A stretch of 64,000 bases of DNA from the NCBI RefSeq assembly GCF_001025215.1, contig NZ_AP012330.1:124001-188000 (forward strand), in the 5' to 3' direction. The notes below the pieces were generated by a model. The model had not been told where the DNA came from. It did not search any database and saw only the letters and a list, made by a program, of their open reading frames with translations. A program made the translations under genes and the position numbers. This document shows, one piece after another, positions 52,876 through 61,136 of the stretch. The DNA comes from Bifidobacterium pseudocatenulatum DSM 20438 = JCM 1200 = LMG 10505. Lineage in GTDB: Bacteria; Actinomycetota; Actinomycetes; Actinomycetales; Bifidobacteriaceae. Within the stretch, counting starts at the first letter, position 1. The number at the start of each line of letters is the position of its first letter.

Positions 52876-52940
52876 AAGTCCTCTTACGGATCGCACGAGG
52901 AATACCAACGTAACCTAAGCAATCCGTAAGAGGACTTTTC
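52876..52940 (+). terminator. 16-bp perfect stem-loop between hypBA2 and the GH43 gene
   Basis: AAGTCCTCTTACGGAT (52876-52891) pairs perfectly with ATCCGTAAGAGGACTT (52922-52937), followed by TTC. It probably terminates or attenuates transcription from hypBA2 into the GH43 gene. Confidence 0.75.
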
Positions 52941-52969
52941 AATATCCAATCGTGAAAACAGGAATATTC

Positions 52970-55900
52970 ATGAGCTTTTCGCACATCTCACATGCGTCGA
53001 TGAAGACGCTGGTGGCAGGCATCGCAGCCGCAGCCACCTTATGCACGGGAGCAATCGCAACCATGCAGACAGCCAACGCGGCCGACGCAAGTACCGCGCC
53101 CAGCGTCGCCGGACACGCCTACAACGATCTGCCGGTCGGCAATCCCGACGTCACCGTCACGCAAATCGACAACAGTGCGTTGCCGGCAACCCTTCGCAAC
53201 CCCATCGGGCAGAACGAAGGAACCAATACCCCCAACGACCTGTCGCAAAACTACTATTCCGCAGACGCATCCACCCTTGAATACGATGGCAAACTCTTCG
53301 TATTCACAGGACACGACGAGGCCGAACCAACCTACGGGTCCTTCAATATGAAAGACTGGGGCGTCTACGTAACCGACAATCCGGAATCCGGCAAATGGAC
53401 GCACTACAAGACCATCGCCAAAGCCGACCTGTTCGACTGGGCAACCGGCGACGGAGCCTACGCAGGACAAGTAGTAGTCGACGATGCTGGCACCGCAGAC
53501 ACGGCCGACGACTGGTTTTACTACTACGTGCCAGTCAAAGACAAGAACGCAGCCGCGGGAGCCGACCCGTTCTCCATCGGCGTGGCCAAATCAAAAAGCC
53601 CCCTCGGACCATGGGTCGACGCCATCGGAGCGCCGTTGCTGACTACCATGCAGACGCAAATCGAAACCATCGATCCCGCATTCTTCGTGGACAATGACGG
53701 TACCGGATATCTGCACTTCGGCACCTTCAACAGCGAACTCGCCGTAAAAATGCAGCGGGACGCCAACACTGGCCGCACCTCATATGTTGCCGTGGAAACC
53801 ATGGACGGAACGGCGGATGGAGCGCCGAAAATCTACAATATGCGTGACGCCGACGCGCTCGCCAACATACCCGACTACGATGCCAGCAAAGACGTGCTTG
53901 GCAGCGACTATGCGAACCAAGTGAACGCGTCGCTGACCTTGGGCAACAACGGCGGCGCTTATGCCAACGGGCCCAAAGGCTTCTTTGAGGCGGCATGGGT
54001 GTTCCGTGAAGGAGACACCTACTACAACGTGTACGACGGTGGCAAACCCGGGTCGGGAGTGGCGACCTGCGTGGAATCCAACTATCAGGCGTGCGTGCAA
54101 TACTCCACGTCGGCAAGCCCTCTTGGGCCGTGGACGTACCAAGGCGTAATCGTCGAATCGGGATCGTCCACCACCATGCATCCGTCGATTCAACGATTCG
54201 GCGGCAAATGGTGGGTCACCTACCACACTGGAGACAAGACTGGTGGTACTGACTTCCGCCGTGCAGTCTGCATCGATGAAGTGACGTGGAATGGCGGGCG
54301 CATGAACGCCGTTTCGCATCCGACCAAAGCCGAACGGTTGCAACCCTCACGCAACGTGGCCCCCTATGCGTCAGTGGACGCGACCTACACCGAAACACCC
54401 GCCTACAAGGGTTCCGTGAACGACGGGCGAGTGCTGGAAACTGCTGTAGTACCGCCGAACCATTGGACGAACTATCGAAAGATGCCACAAACACAATCCT
54501 CCGATTCACTGATCTACCAGTGGAATGGCGCTGTACGTGTGAATGGATCGAAAGTCTGGTTCGATACCGATGCGAACGCATTGCGTGCCCCTGCCTCATG
54601 GAAACTGCAATATCTTGACGCAGACGGTTCCTGGAAGGACGTGCCCAATTCCAGCGAATACGGCGTGGATACAGGCAAGAACGCGCCTAATGAAGTGACA
54701 TTCGACGCAGTGACCACCACTGCGCTCAAACTTGACATGACCGCGCAAGCCGTTGACGGGGGCTATGCTTCCGTTGGCGTTCCTGAATGGGAAGTATATG
54801 CGCAACAGGGAGCAGTTGTGGCTGAACGGCCAGCCGACGTCTACGCCAAGACCGGAGACGCGCCGGAATTGTCGAACACGGTGAAAGTCGCGTACGGCTC
54901 GGAAACAGTGGAAACTCCGGTTTTGTGGCGCACGGTGTCTGCTTCTTCGTATGCGCAGGCGGGTGAGTTCACCGTGCAAGGTGTGGTTGCTGGCATTGAA
55001 ACCAAGCAGCAGGCTGATGATCTGGCAGCCGGCAACGTAGCCGTGACCGTACATGTTTCCGACGATTACGTAAAACCGGCTGATACCATTGCTCCTGCCG
55101 TGCGTGTGGCATTGGCTGGCACGGCTGGCAATGATGGTTGGCTGGTCACTTCACCGATCGCTCTTATTACGGCTTCCGACAATGCGGCTGCGCCGATCGC
55201 AAAACTCGAACTTGCGGTCGGGGATGGCGCATGGGTGACCGTCGGAACGAATGTGAACACTGCGGTAAAGGCTGTGACTGGCGAGGGTATAGTGAGTGTG
55301 CGTGCGCGTGCCACTGATGCGGCCGGCAATGTGAGCGAAATCGCTGCTGCGGAAGCGCGTGTGGATGCTACGGCTCCTACGGTAACCGCCTCGGTAGATA
55401 CGGTTTCCCGCACTATGACATTGACCGCCTCAGATGGTGCTGGATCCGGTGTGAAAACGGTGGAATACCGGGTTGGAAACGGCGAATGGCAGCAATATGA
55501 AGAAGGCGCGGCGATTACTGCTTCTTCGTCGAAGCGCGAAACGGTGAGCTATCGGGCTTCGGACATTGCTGGCAATATGTCGGCTGCGGGCGTCAAAGAT
55601 ATTCCATCCGATACGTCGGTGCCGTTGGCCGGCTATATCGAGCAAGATGCCGTTGCTACTGACGTGGACAAAAAAGCGTCTTCTTGGACAGCTGGTGTTG
55701 CCGCGCTTAACGACGGCAAAACCATTCCGGGCGATTGCACGGTTGATAACGCCTGCATTTGGGGTACGTGGCCGAATACCGGTGAAATGAAGCTCGACTA
55801 CGAATGGGATCGCGAAGTCACCATCGATTCCAGCCGTGTGCAATTCACCTCCGATGGAGGGGGCTTGGGAATGCCGGCGTCGTGGAAACTGCAGTATTGG

Positions 55901-56383
55901 GATGCTGGAACGAATGCGTTTGTGGATATTCCCGATGCCACATATACATTGGTCACCAATGCTCCCGGCGCTTACGGTACCGATAACGGCGGATGGAGCG
56001 AGGCAACCTGGACTGACGCGGTGAAGACCACTAAGCTGCGCATGGTGATTCAATCCGGCAGTGCATCGCCGGCTGCCGCCGAATGGCAGGTTCATGCACC
56101 TGAACCGACTCCGGACCCGACCCCCGATCCGACGCCTGAGCCCGAGCCGGAACCAACGCCAACTCCAAAGCCGACTCCGGATATCGATAACAACGGCAAG
56201 CAGGACGGTAATAATGCCGAGCCTTCTGCGAAACCGCAATCATCGCAGCAATCTCAGTCTCAACGTAAGAAGAAGCTAAGCTCTACAGGCGTCGCTACTA
56301 CGGCAATCGTCATTGCCATGACGGTGCTGGCCACGGCGGGGTGCTGCATCTTCGTGGCCAAGCGGGGCAAGCTGCGTAACTGA
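52970..56383 (+). CDS. GH43 arabinofuranosidase, cell-surface (HypAA-like)
   Basis: This 1137-residue enzyme has a signal peptide (cleavage near ANA-ADA), and a five-bladed GH43 domain with likely catalytic base Asp99 (SADAS), pKa modulator Asp235 (TIDPAF) and acid Glu340 (FFEAAW). Downstream are discoidin-like and Big_4-like domains, two Ig-like OmpL47-type repeats (DTIAPAVRV..., DATAPTVTA...) and another discoidin-like domain. A Pro-Glu linker, LSSTGV and a membrane helix end it. In B. longum the gene beside hypBA2 encodes HypAA, an alpha-arabinofuranosidase that removes the terminal alpha-Ara cap; the same role is inferred. The start is the ATG with AGGA rather than the GTG at 52952. Confidence 0.9.
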   Translation: MSFSHISHASMKTLVAGIAAAATLCTGAIATMQTANAADASTAPSVAGHAYNDLPVGNPDVTVTQIDNSALPATLRNPIGQNEGTNTPNDLSQNYYSADASTLEYDGKLFVFTGHDEAEPTYGSFNMKDWGVYVTDNPESGKWTHYKTIAKADLFDWATGDGAYAGQVVVDDAGTADTADDWFYYYVPVKDKNAAAGADPFSIGVAKSKSPLGPWVDAIGAPLLTTMQTQIETIDPAFFVDNDGTGYLHFGTFNSELAVKMQRDANTGRTSYVAVETMDGTADGAPKIYNMRDADALANIPDYDASKDVLGSDYANQVNASLTLGNNGGAYANGPKGFFEAAWVFREGDTYYNVYDGGKPGSGVATCVESNYQACVQYSTSASPLGPWTYQGVIVESGSSTTMHPSIQRFGGKWWVTYHTGDKTGGTDFRRAVCIDEVTWNGGRMNAVSHPTKAERLQPSRNVAPYASVDATYTETPAYKGSVNDGRVLETAVVPPNHWTNYRKMPQTQSSDSLIYQWNGAVRVNGSKVWFDTDANALRAPASWKLQYLDADGSWKDVPNSSEYGVDTGKNAPNEVTFDAVTTTALKLDMTAQAVDGGYASVGVPEWEVYAQQGAVVAERPADVYAKTGDAPELSNTVKVAYGSETVETPVLWRTVSASSYAQAGEFTVQGVVAGIETKQQADDLAAGNVAVTVHVSDDYVKPADTIAPAVRVALAGTAGNDGWLVTSPIALITASDNAAAPIAKLELAVGDGAWVTVGTNVNTAVKAVTGEGIVSVRARATDAAGNVSEIAAAEARVDATAPTVTASVDTVSRTMTLTASDGAGSGVKTVEYRVGNGEWQQYEEGAAITASSSKRETVSYRASDIAGNMSAAGVKDIPSDTSVPLAGYIEQDAVATDVDKKASSWTAGVAALNDGKTIPGDCTVDNACIWGTWPNTGEMKLDYEWDREVTIDSSRVQFTSDGGGLGMPASWKLQYWDAGTNAFVDIPDATYTLVTNAPGAYGTDNGGWSEATWTDAVKTTKLRMVIQSGSASPAAAEWQVHAPEPTPDPTPDPTPEPEPEPTPTPKPTPDIDNNGKQDGNNAEPSAKPQSSQQSQSQRKKKLSSTGVATTAIVIAMTVLATAGCCIFVAKRGKLRN

Positions 56384-56425
56384 ATCCAATATAAAAGTGG
56401 TAAGTTCTCAGCCTCGGCCTCTGGA

Positions 56426-56565
56426 CTGAATATGTGTGCTTGACGCACTCAAGGTACCGCTACGCGGTCTTCGCGGCAAGCCGCTCACTTCGCCTGAGGA
56501 AAGCCCATTGGGCTTTCCTCTTCACGGCTCAGTGGCCAAGCCTACGATCAAGCACACGTATTCAG
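56426..56565. other. Intergenic element bounded by an 18-bp inverted repeat
   Basis: CTGAATATGTGTGCTTGA (56426-56443) and TCAAGCACACGTATTCAG (56548-56565) pair with one G-T. Inside lies a strong hairpin GAGGAAAGCCC/GGGCTTTCCTC (56496-56520) that probably ends the GH43 transcript, and other short dyads. The whole could fold as a multi-branched RNA. Confidence 0.5.
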
Positions 56566-56577
56566 CCGCCGACCTTT

Positions 56578-56630
56578 GGGGTCCGACCCCTACGTTTGTG
56601 TGAACTCGGACGTCATCGGACCCCATTTTG
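56578..56630 (+). terminator. Second stem-loop after the GH43 gene
   Basis: GGGGTCCGA (56578-56586) pairs with TCGGACCCC (56616-56624), followed by ATTTTG. Confidence 0.55.
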
Positions 56631-56636
56631 CTCATA

Positions 56637-56817
56637 ACTCGCCTATGTATGGCAGATTTGCGGGTCTGTCAGGAAGCATCTCGCCTATATATGGCAGAAG
56701 ACTTCGCTAAAAAGCCATATAGGGGGTATGAAAACGCATGTTTTCTGACTCCAGTCTGCCATATATAAGCGAGATGCCTCGTGACGAGACTCAAAATCTG
56801 CCATATATAGTCGAGAT
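56637..56817. repeat. Four TATATA-centred repeats forming a 180-bp imperfect inverted repeat
   Basis: Copies at 56637 and 56678 read CTCGCCTATxTATGGCAGA. Copies at 56755 and 56797 are the reverse complement form, TCTGCCATATATA then (G)CGAGAT. Copies within each pair are 41-42 bp apart. The second and third are complementary over 21 bp with one mismatch, and the intervening spacers also pair partly, so the tract can form one long hairpin. Confidence 0.85.
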
Positions 56818-56842
56818 ATGGCTCGGCTGTTGGTGGCTTGAG

Positions 56843-56887
56843 ACGGCGACATACGATCGCGGATCGCGTAGGTGGTCGCCGTTTTTG
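56843..56887 (+). terminator. Rho-independent terminator before the GDPD gene
   Basis: ACGGCGAC (56843-56850) pairs with GTCGCCGT (56875-56882), running into TTTTT. No protein gene precedes it, so it may end a small RNA that carries the repeat hairpin. Confidence 0.65.
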
Positions 56888-56988
56888 TGATTTATGGGCT
56901 AATCTCAGAAGAGACAGATTCGATGGCCGCGAACGGTGAGAACCAACGCGAGAGAATGCGCGAGCGGCCGCGTAAGGGAGGAAAGCCC

Positions 56989-58053
56989 ATGTCCAAATCA
57001 TTCGTCAACAAGGCGCTGCTCGGCGGCGCAGTCGCTGCAGGCGCCGCAGTGTGGGCGATCGCGCCGCGTACCTTCTCCGATAAGCGCCGCAATTATGTGC
57101 CGTCCATTCCCGACGTGTGGTACGCGCATCGTGGCCTGCATGACGCGGGTTCCGGTCTGACCGCGCAGTATGCCAACGAGAGCGGCGAGTATGTGGCGCT
57201 GGCACGTCGCATGGCCATGAAGGCCGGCTATGGCAGCCCCAGCGTGACTGGTGCGATCGCTCCGGAGAACTCGCTTGCGGCATTCGCAGCGGCTTGCGAA
57301 GCCGGCTATGGCATCGAGCTTGACCTGCAGATGACCGCCGACGGCGAAATCGTGGTGGTGCATGACGGCGATCTGATGCGCGTCGCCGGAGATCCACGCC
57401 GTATCGCCGATCTCACGTACGATGAGCTGACCCGCATCCCGCTGTTCCCGACCGACGCCCCCGGTGCCGCCGTGGCAGCGCCGTTGCCGGGTTCGCTTGA
57501 AAATCCGCCGCTGGTCACCACACCTGACAGCGCTCCGGAAGGGTATTTCCAGCATGTGCCACTGTTCGCCGACGTGCTCAAGGTAGTGGCGGGTCGTGTG
57601 CCGCTGATCGTCGAATACAAGTTCGACGACAATTCCAAGTGGGGTTCGCGCGATGTCGAGCTCATGGAAAAGGGCGACGCGCTGCTGCAGGCCTATTCCG
57701 GCGCGTATGTGATCGAATCGTTCAATCCGGCTGCCGTCAACTGGTATAAGGAGAACCGTCCGGAAGTGTGCCGTGGCCAGCTTTCCTGGTGGCCGCAGGG
57801 GGAGGAGAAGCCGTCTGATCCTGCTGCGCTCGCCAAGGAATATGCGGCCGGTGCGCTGATTTTCGACTGGATTTCCCGCCCTGATTTCGTCGCCTACGAT
57901 TGGCATGGCGGCAACAGTCCGCAGGTACGGTTGGCCCGTTTCATGGGTGCCGTTCCCGTGTCGTGGACGGTGCGCAGCCGCGACGAGCTCGCCCAGTGCG
58001 ATGACTGGTTCGACCATCATATTTTCGAGGCGTTCGTCCCCGACGAGCAGTAG
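56989..58053 (+). CDS. Glycerophosphodiester phosphodiesterase
   Basis: This 354-residue GDPD hydrolase has an N-terminal hydrophobic anchor (about residues 8-27), so it is probably membrane-tethered. The catalytic blocks are YAHRGLHD (His-Arg), APENSLAAF, and ELDLQMTADGEIVVVHDGDLMR (metal ligands and second His). It cleaves glycerophosphodiesters to sn-glycerol 3-phosphate and an alcohol. An insertion of about 35 residues between the first two blocks (AQYANESGEY...) is common in actinobacterial members. The ATG has AAGGGAGGAAAG; the longer frame upstream overlaps a terminator. Confidence 0.92.
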   Translation: MSKSFVNKALLGGAVAAGAAVWAIAPRTFSDKRRNYVPSIPDVWYAHRGLHDAGSGLTAQYANESGEYVALARRMAMKAGYGSPSVTGAIAPENSLAAFAAACEAGYGIELDLQMTADGEIVVVHDGDLMRVAGDPRRIADLTYDELTRIPLFPTDAPGAAVAAPLPGSLENPPLVTTPDSAPEGYFQHVPLFADVLKVVAGRVPLIVEYKFDDNSKWGSRDVELMEKGDALLQAYSGAYVIESFNPAAVNWYKENRPEVCRGQLSWWPQGEEKPSDPAALAKEYAAGALIFDWISRPDFVAYDWHGGNSPQVRLARFMGAVPVSWTVRSRDELAQCDDWFDHHIFEAFVPDEQ

Positions 58054-58071
58054 AGGTTTTACATATGATTT

Positions 58072-58114
58072 CGGCCTGCCGCCGCATGATTTGCGTTGTG
58101 GCAGGCCGTTTTTA
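58072..58114 (+). terminator. Rho-independent terminator of the GDPD gene
   Basis: CGGCCTGCC pairs with GGCAGGCCG, followed by TTTTTA. It lies between convergent GDPD and upp genes. Confidence 0.85.
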
Positions 58115-58166
58115 TTCGATTTACTTGATTGACTGATTGGGTTGATTCGGTTGAGCTCTGATGCGG

Positions 58167-58808
58167 TCAGTCGATCACGCCATATAGACGGTCGCCGGCA
58201 TCGCCCAAGCCTGGCACGATGTAGCACTTGTCGTTGAGCTTCTCGTCGACGGCGCACAGCACCAGCTTGAACTTAATGGATGGGTCGAGGTTCTCCTCAA
58301 CGAACTTCAGGCCTTCCGGAGCGCCCAGAATGCACACGGCGGTAACATCCTTTGCGCCGCGCTCGGCCAGGTAATGTGTTGCTGCGACCAGCGTGCCGCC
58401 AGTGGCGAGCATCGGGTCGATCAGGAAGCACTGACGGCCGCTCAGATCGTCGGGCAGACGGTTCGCGTACGTGATCTGCTGGGTTGGGTTCTCCTCGTCG
58501 CGCTTCATGCCAAGGAAGCCGACCTCAGCGGACGGGATCATCTTGGTCATGCCGTCAAGCATGCCCAGGCCAGCGCGCAGCACAGGCACAATGATCGGCG
58601 CCGGGGAAGCGATGTGCTTGCCTACCATCGGAGCGACGGGGGTCTCGATCGGCTTGTCCACGACTTCGACGTCGCGGGTGGCCTCGTAGGCCTCAAGCAT
58701 CACGAGTTCGGAAACGAGCTCGCGGAACGTGGAGGACGGGGTGTTCTTGTCGCGAAGAACGGTGAGCTTGTGGTCCACCAGCGGGTGGTTCAAAACATGA
58801 ATATCCAT
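58167..58808 (-). CDS. upp: Uracil phosphoribosyltransferase
   Basis: This 213-residue enzyme converts uracil and PRPP to UMP in pyrimidine salvage. Diagnostic parts are [48 protein letters not shown], the PRPP loop [12 protein letters not shown] and the end [11 protein letters not shown]. The start at 58808 precedes the conserved N-terminus; the upstream extension is hydrophobic nonsense. The 334-bp gap upstream to 59142 carries its promoter and the end signals of the next gene. Confidence 0.97.
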   Translation of the reverse strand: MDIHVLNHPLVDHKLTVLRDKNTPSSTFRELVSELVMLEAYEATRDVEVVDKPIETPVAPMVGKHIASPAPIIVPVLRAGLGMLDGMTKMIPSAEVGFLGMKRDEENPTQQITYANRLPDDLSGRQCFLIDPMLATGGTLVAATHYLAERGAKDVTAVCILGAPEGLKFVEENLDPSIKFKLVLCAVDEKLNDKCYIVPGLGDAGDRLYGVID

Positions 58809-58969
58809 GTCTTCTAAGCGTAGTCCATAATCGCGAGGAAAAGCGCGGGAACTGGGAAAGGAGCCAAGAAAGAAACTGAAAATCGTATGAAAAAAGCAAC
58901 GAAACTTAAGAAGAGGGAAAGCGCCGAACCACGAAAGCGCCTGTCGGCGCAAAGGCCGCTCGCAGCGGC

Positions 58970-59005
58970 AAAAAATGGAGCCCGGGGCTATGCATGGCCC
59001 GGCGC
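58970..59005 (-). terminator. Weak terminator-like hairpin after the unknown gene
   Basis: On the minus strand a short GC stem (CCGGGC with GCCCCGG, one mismatch) is followed after a few bases by six T. Confidence 0.35.
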
Positions 59006-59142
59006 GAGTTCCTATTCTACAGATGCTGTAGACCGTACGTTACGTCGTGTCGCGAATTGATGGTGCGAGCGCCGTAAAACACTTCCGGTAGCGGTACAGA
59101 GGTGGGTGCAGAGGCAGGTGCAGGGGACGGGTACGGAACGCG

Positions 59143-59886
59143 TTACTCCAGTTTTCCGCGACGCCACAGATTCGCCCCATGGCGAAAATCCTTGGCCGTG
59201 ACGAACAGATTGCCGGCCGTGTGCATCAAACGGGACGATTTCGTACGTACCTGCTTTTCCATGGCGGAAATGCCGGAATCGCTGCTATCGGAACCTTCCG
59301 CAGCTTTCAATCGTGCGATCATATTGCGTGCCTCGATGCGCAATCCCAACGCAACCACGTCGGTGAACGCGGCCGCACGTTCCAGCGCAACCGCAAAATC
59401 GCCGGTGAACGCGCCTGCGAGAATCGAATCGGCAATATGCGCAATGTCATCTTCCGTGGGCGCCTGATCGACGCCGGCAATCGCCGAGGCGGTAGTGGCA
59501 ACCGGCTCTCCAGCGCGCCACAACCGCGCGATCGACTCGCGATTCTTCCGCATCCACGTGCGCAGCAGATACAGCCGCCACAGAATGCCCGGCAGCGAAT
59601 CCGGCTCGGCGCTGCTCCACAGTTCGGCGATCACGTCAACGCCCTCGCGGTCCACCAGCGTGAGCACGCGCTCCACCAGTTCGGCATCCTGCGTATGATG
59701 CACGCGGTCCAACAGTGCGGCCGCCGAAGCGTGGCTCATCTCGTTGATTTGCGCCGGATCGGCACCTCCCGCGATATTGTCGGCCATCATCTGGTCGAGT
59801 TGCCCCGGGCGGGCCGGACGCGGCGATCCGGTGTTGGTGAAACCGGCGGAACGGCTTGGTACAACCGATCCGGAACCGTAATGCAT
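59143..59886 (-). CDS. Conserved protein of unknown function after mutT1
   Basis: This 247-residue soluble, alpha-helical protein starts with a disordered Gly/Ser/Pro-rich segment (about 30 residues) followed by helical stretches rich in Ala, Glu and Arg. There are no membrane segments and no motif I recognise. The end NLFVTAKDFRHGANLWRRGKLE is strongly basic. The ATG lies 1 bp after the stop of the NUDIX/phosphatase gene, so the two are translationally coupled and probably functionally linked. Confidence 0.75.
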   Translation of the reverse strand: MHYGSGSVVPSRSAGFTNTGSPRPARPGQLDQMMADNIAGGADPAQINEMSHASAAALLDRVHHTQDAELVERVLTLVDREGVDVIAELWSSAEPDSLPGILWRLYLLRTWMRKNRESIARLWRAGEPVATTASAIAGVDQAPTEDDIAHIADSILAGAFTGDFAVALERAAAFTDVVALGLRIEARNMIARLKAAEGSDSSDSGISAMEKQVRTKSSRLMHTAGNLFVTAKDFRHGANLWRRGKLE

Positions 59887-59887
59887 G

Positions 59888-60985
59888 CTAGTAGACAATG
59901 GGCGAAACCTTTTGAATATCGATAATGCTGGGACCTTGCGGCGTATCGATTATAAACAGCGCTACGGCGGTGCCGGTAGGCATGAACGGCGTTTTGGCGA
60001 TGAGCTGCTTGGAGAGCGCTTTGCGGGCGCATAGTCCGCGCAAGTGATCGAACATGCCTCCGATAACCGGTCGGTGCATGCAGATCGCCGTGGTTTCGCG
60101 GGTCTCGAGCGTGAGCTGGATCTGCTTGAGGAACGCCAGCCATGCGATGGTCGGGTGCTCGGCGAAGGCGTCTTCCGTGAGCGCGTCGATGTGTTCCATC
60201 GGGCGTTCGGTCTGCCAGCTAAGCACCTGCAGTGTTTCCTGGCAGCGCAGCCATGGTGAGGTTGCGAGGCGGGTTGGGTTGTAGCAGGCGAGTTCGCGGT
60301 TGAGTGCGAATGCCGCGGCCGCGCCTTTCGGAGTGATCGGCCGGTTCGCGTCGGTGCCTTTCCAGGATTTGCGCGATTCGGCTTTGGCGTGACGCACGAT
60401 CATCAGATTCTGCGCGGTCGCGGCACCCTCCTGTACGCGGTCCACAAAAATGGCGAGGGTGTCTTTATCGGTGGAATGCGTGAGGATTTTACGTGCTTCA
60501 CGTACGGAAACCCACACGATATCGTTGATTTCGCCTACATCCGCGCGATGCACGGGGCCGAATGCGTCAAGCAGATGTTCCGCATCATCTCCGGAAATCG
60601 GTTGCGCCATCCAATACAACGTGTGCTTGGTGTCGACGGCGCGATCGTGTGAATGCCGGGTTTTCTTGCCTTCTTCGGACAGTGGATATTCGACTTCGCA
60701 CAGATACGGGCCGAGTGCGATGGAAACGCCTGTCTCCTCGCCGATTTCTCGCACTGCGGCATGACGATGCGATTCGCCCTGCTCGAGTTTGCCTTTCGGC
60801 CAGCTCCAGTCATCGTACTTTGGTCGATGCACGATGCACACTTCAATGCTGTTGAGTTGTTCCTTTGGAGTTTTCTGCGCTGCGATTGCTGGATTTTCCG
60901 CGATTTCGCTACCGGTTTTCCACCGCCATACAATACCCCCGGCGGCTTCTACGACACGTCTCATGCTCTCGCTCATATCTTTCAT
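59888..60985 (-). CDS. mutT1: MutT1-like NUDIX hydrolase fused to histidine phosphatase
   Basis: This 365-residue protein combines an N-terminal NUDIX domain, box [23 protein letters not shown] (Gx5Ex7REUxEExGU), about residues 68-90, with a C-terminal phosphoglycerate-mutase-like domain whose RHAKAE motif holds the catalytic His. Mycobacterial MutT1 with the same fusion cleans 8-oxo-dGTP and dinucleoside polyphosphates and is also next to ppk. A roughly 30-residue insertion ([20 protein letters not shown]) lies early in the NUDIX domain. The start at 60985 (MKDMSES) or 60976 cannot be separated; neither has a good ribosome site. Confidence 0.92.
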   Translation of the reverse strand: MKDMSESMRRVVEAAGGIVWRWKTGSEIAENPAIAAQKTPKEQLNSIEVCIVHRPKYDDWSWPKGKLEQGESHRHAAVREIGEETGVSIALGPYLCEVEYPLSEEGKKTRHSHDRAVDTKHTLYWMAQPISGDDAEHLLDAFGPVHRADVGEINDIVWVSVREARKILTHSTDKDTLAIFVDRVQEGAATAQNLMIVRHAKAESRKSWKGTDANRPITPKGAAAAFALNRELACYNPTRLATSPWLRCQETLQVLSWQTERPMEHIDALTEDAFAEHPTIAWLAFLKQIQLTLETRETTAICMHRPVIGGMFDHLRGLCARKALSKQLIAKTPFMPTGTAVALFIIDTPQGPSIIDIQKVSPIVY

Positions 60986-61089
60986 TGTAAGTGGTTGGGC
61001 ACGGGTTTCCCCATGATTGCGCGACGGCAATCGTGCCATCCGAGTTTTCCTGCGTTTTCCCACGATGGTGATCGCGTATGCCGCAACAT

Positions 61090-61131
61090 AGGAAATGGCC
61101 GATTCTGCAACAGCAGAATCGGCCATTTCCT
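61090..61131 (-). terminator. 19-bp perfect stem-loop between ppk and mutT1
   Basis: The arms 61090-61108 and 61113-61131 are fully complementary around a 4-nt loop. The arm contains GGCCGATTCTGC. There is no T-run, so it is more likely an attenuator or processing site than a full terminator. Confidence 0.6.
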
Positions 61132-61136
61132 ACGGT

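Noticed and set aside
56637..56817. Evenly spaced repeats as a short CRISPR array
   Set aside because: Copies alternate in orientation in pairs, spacers pair with each other, and no cas gene is near.
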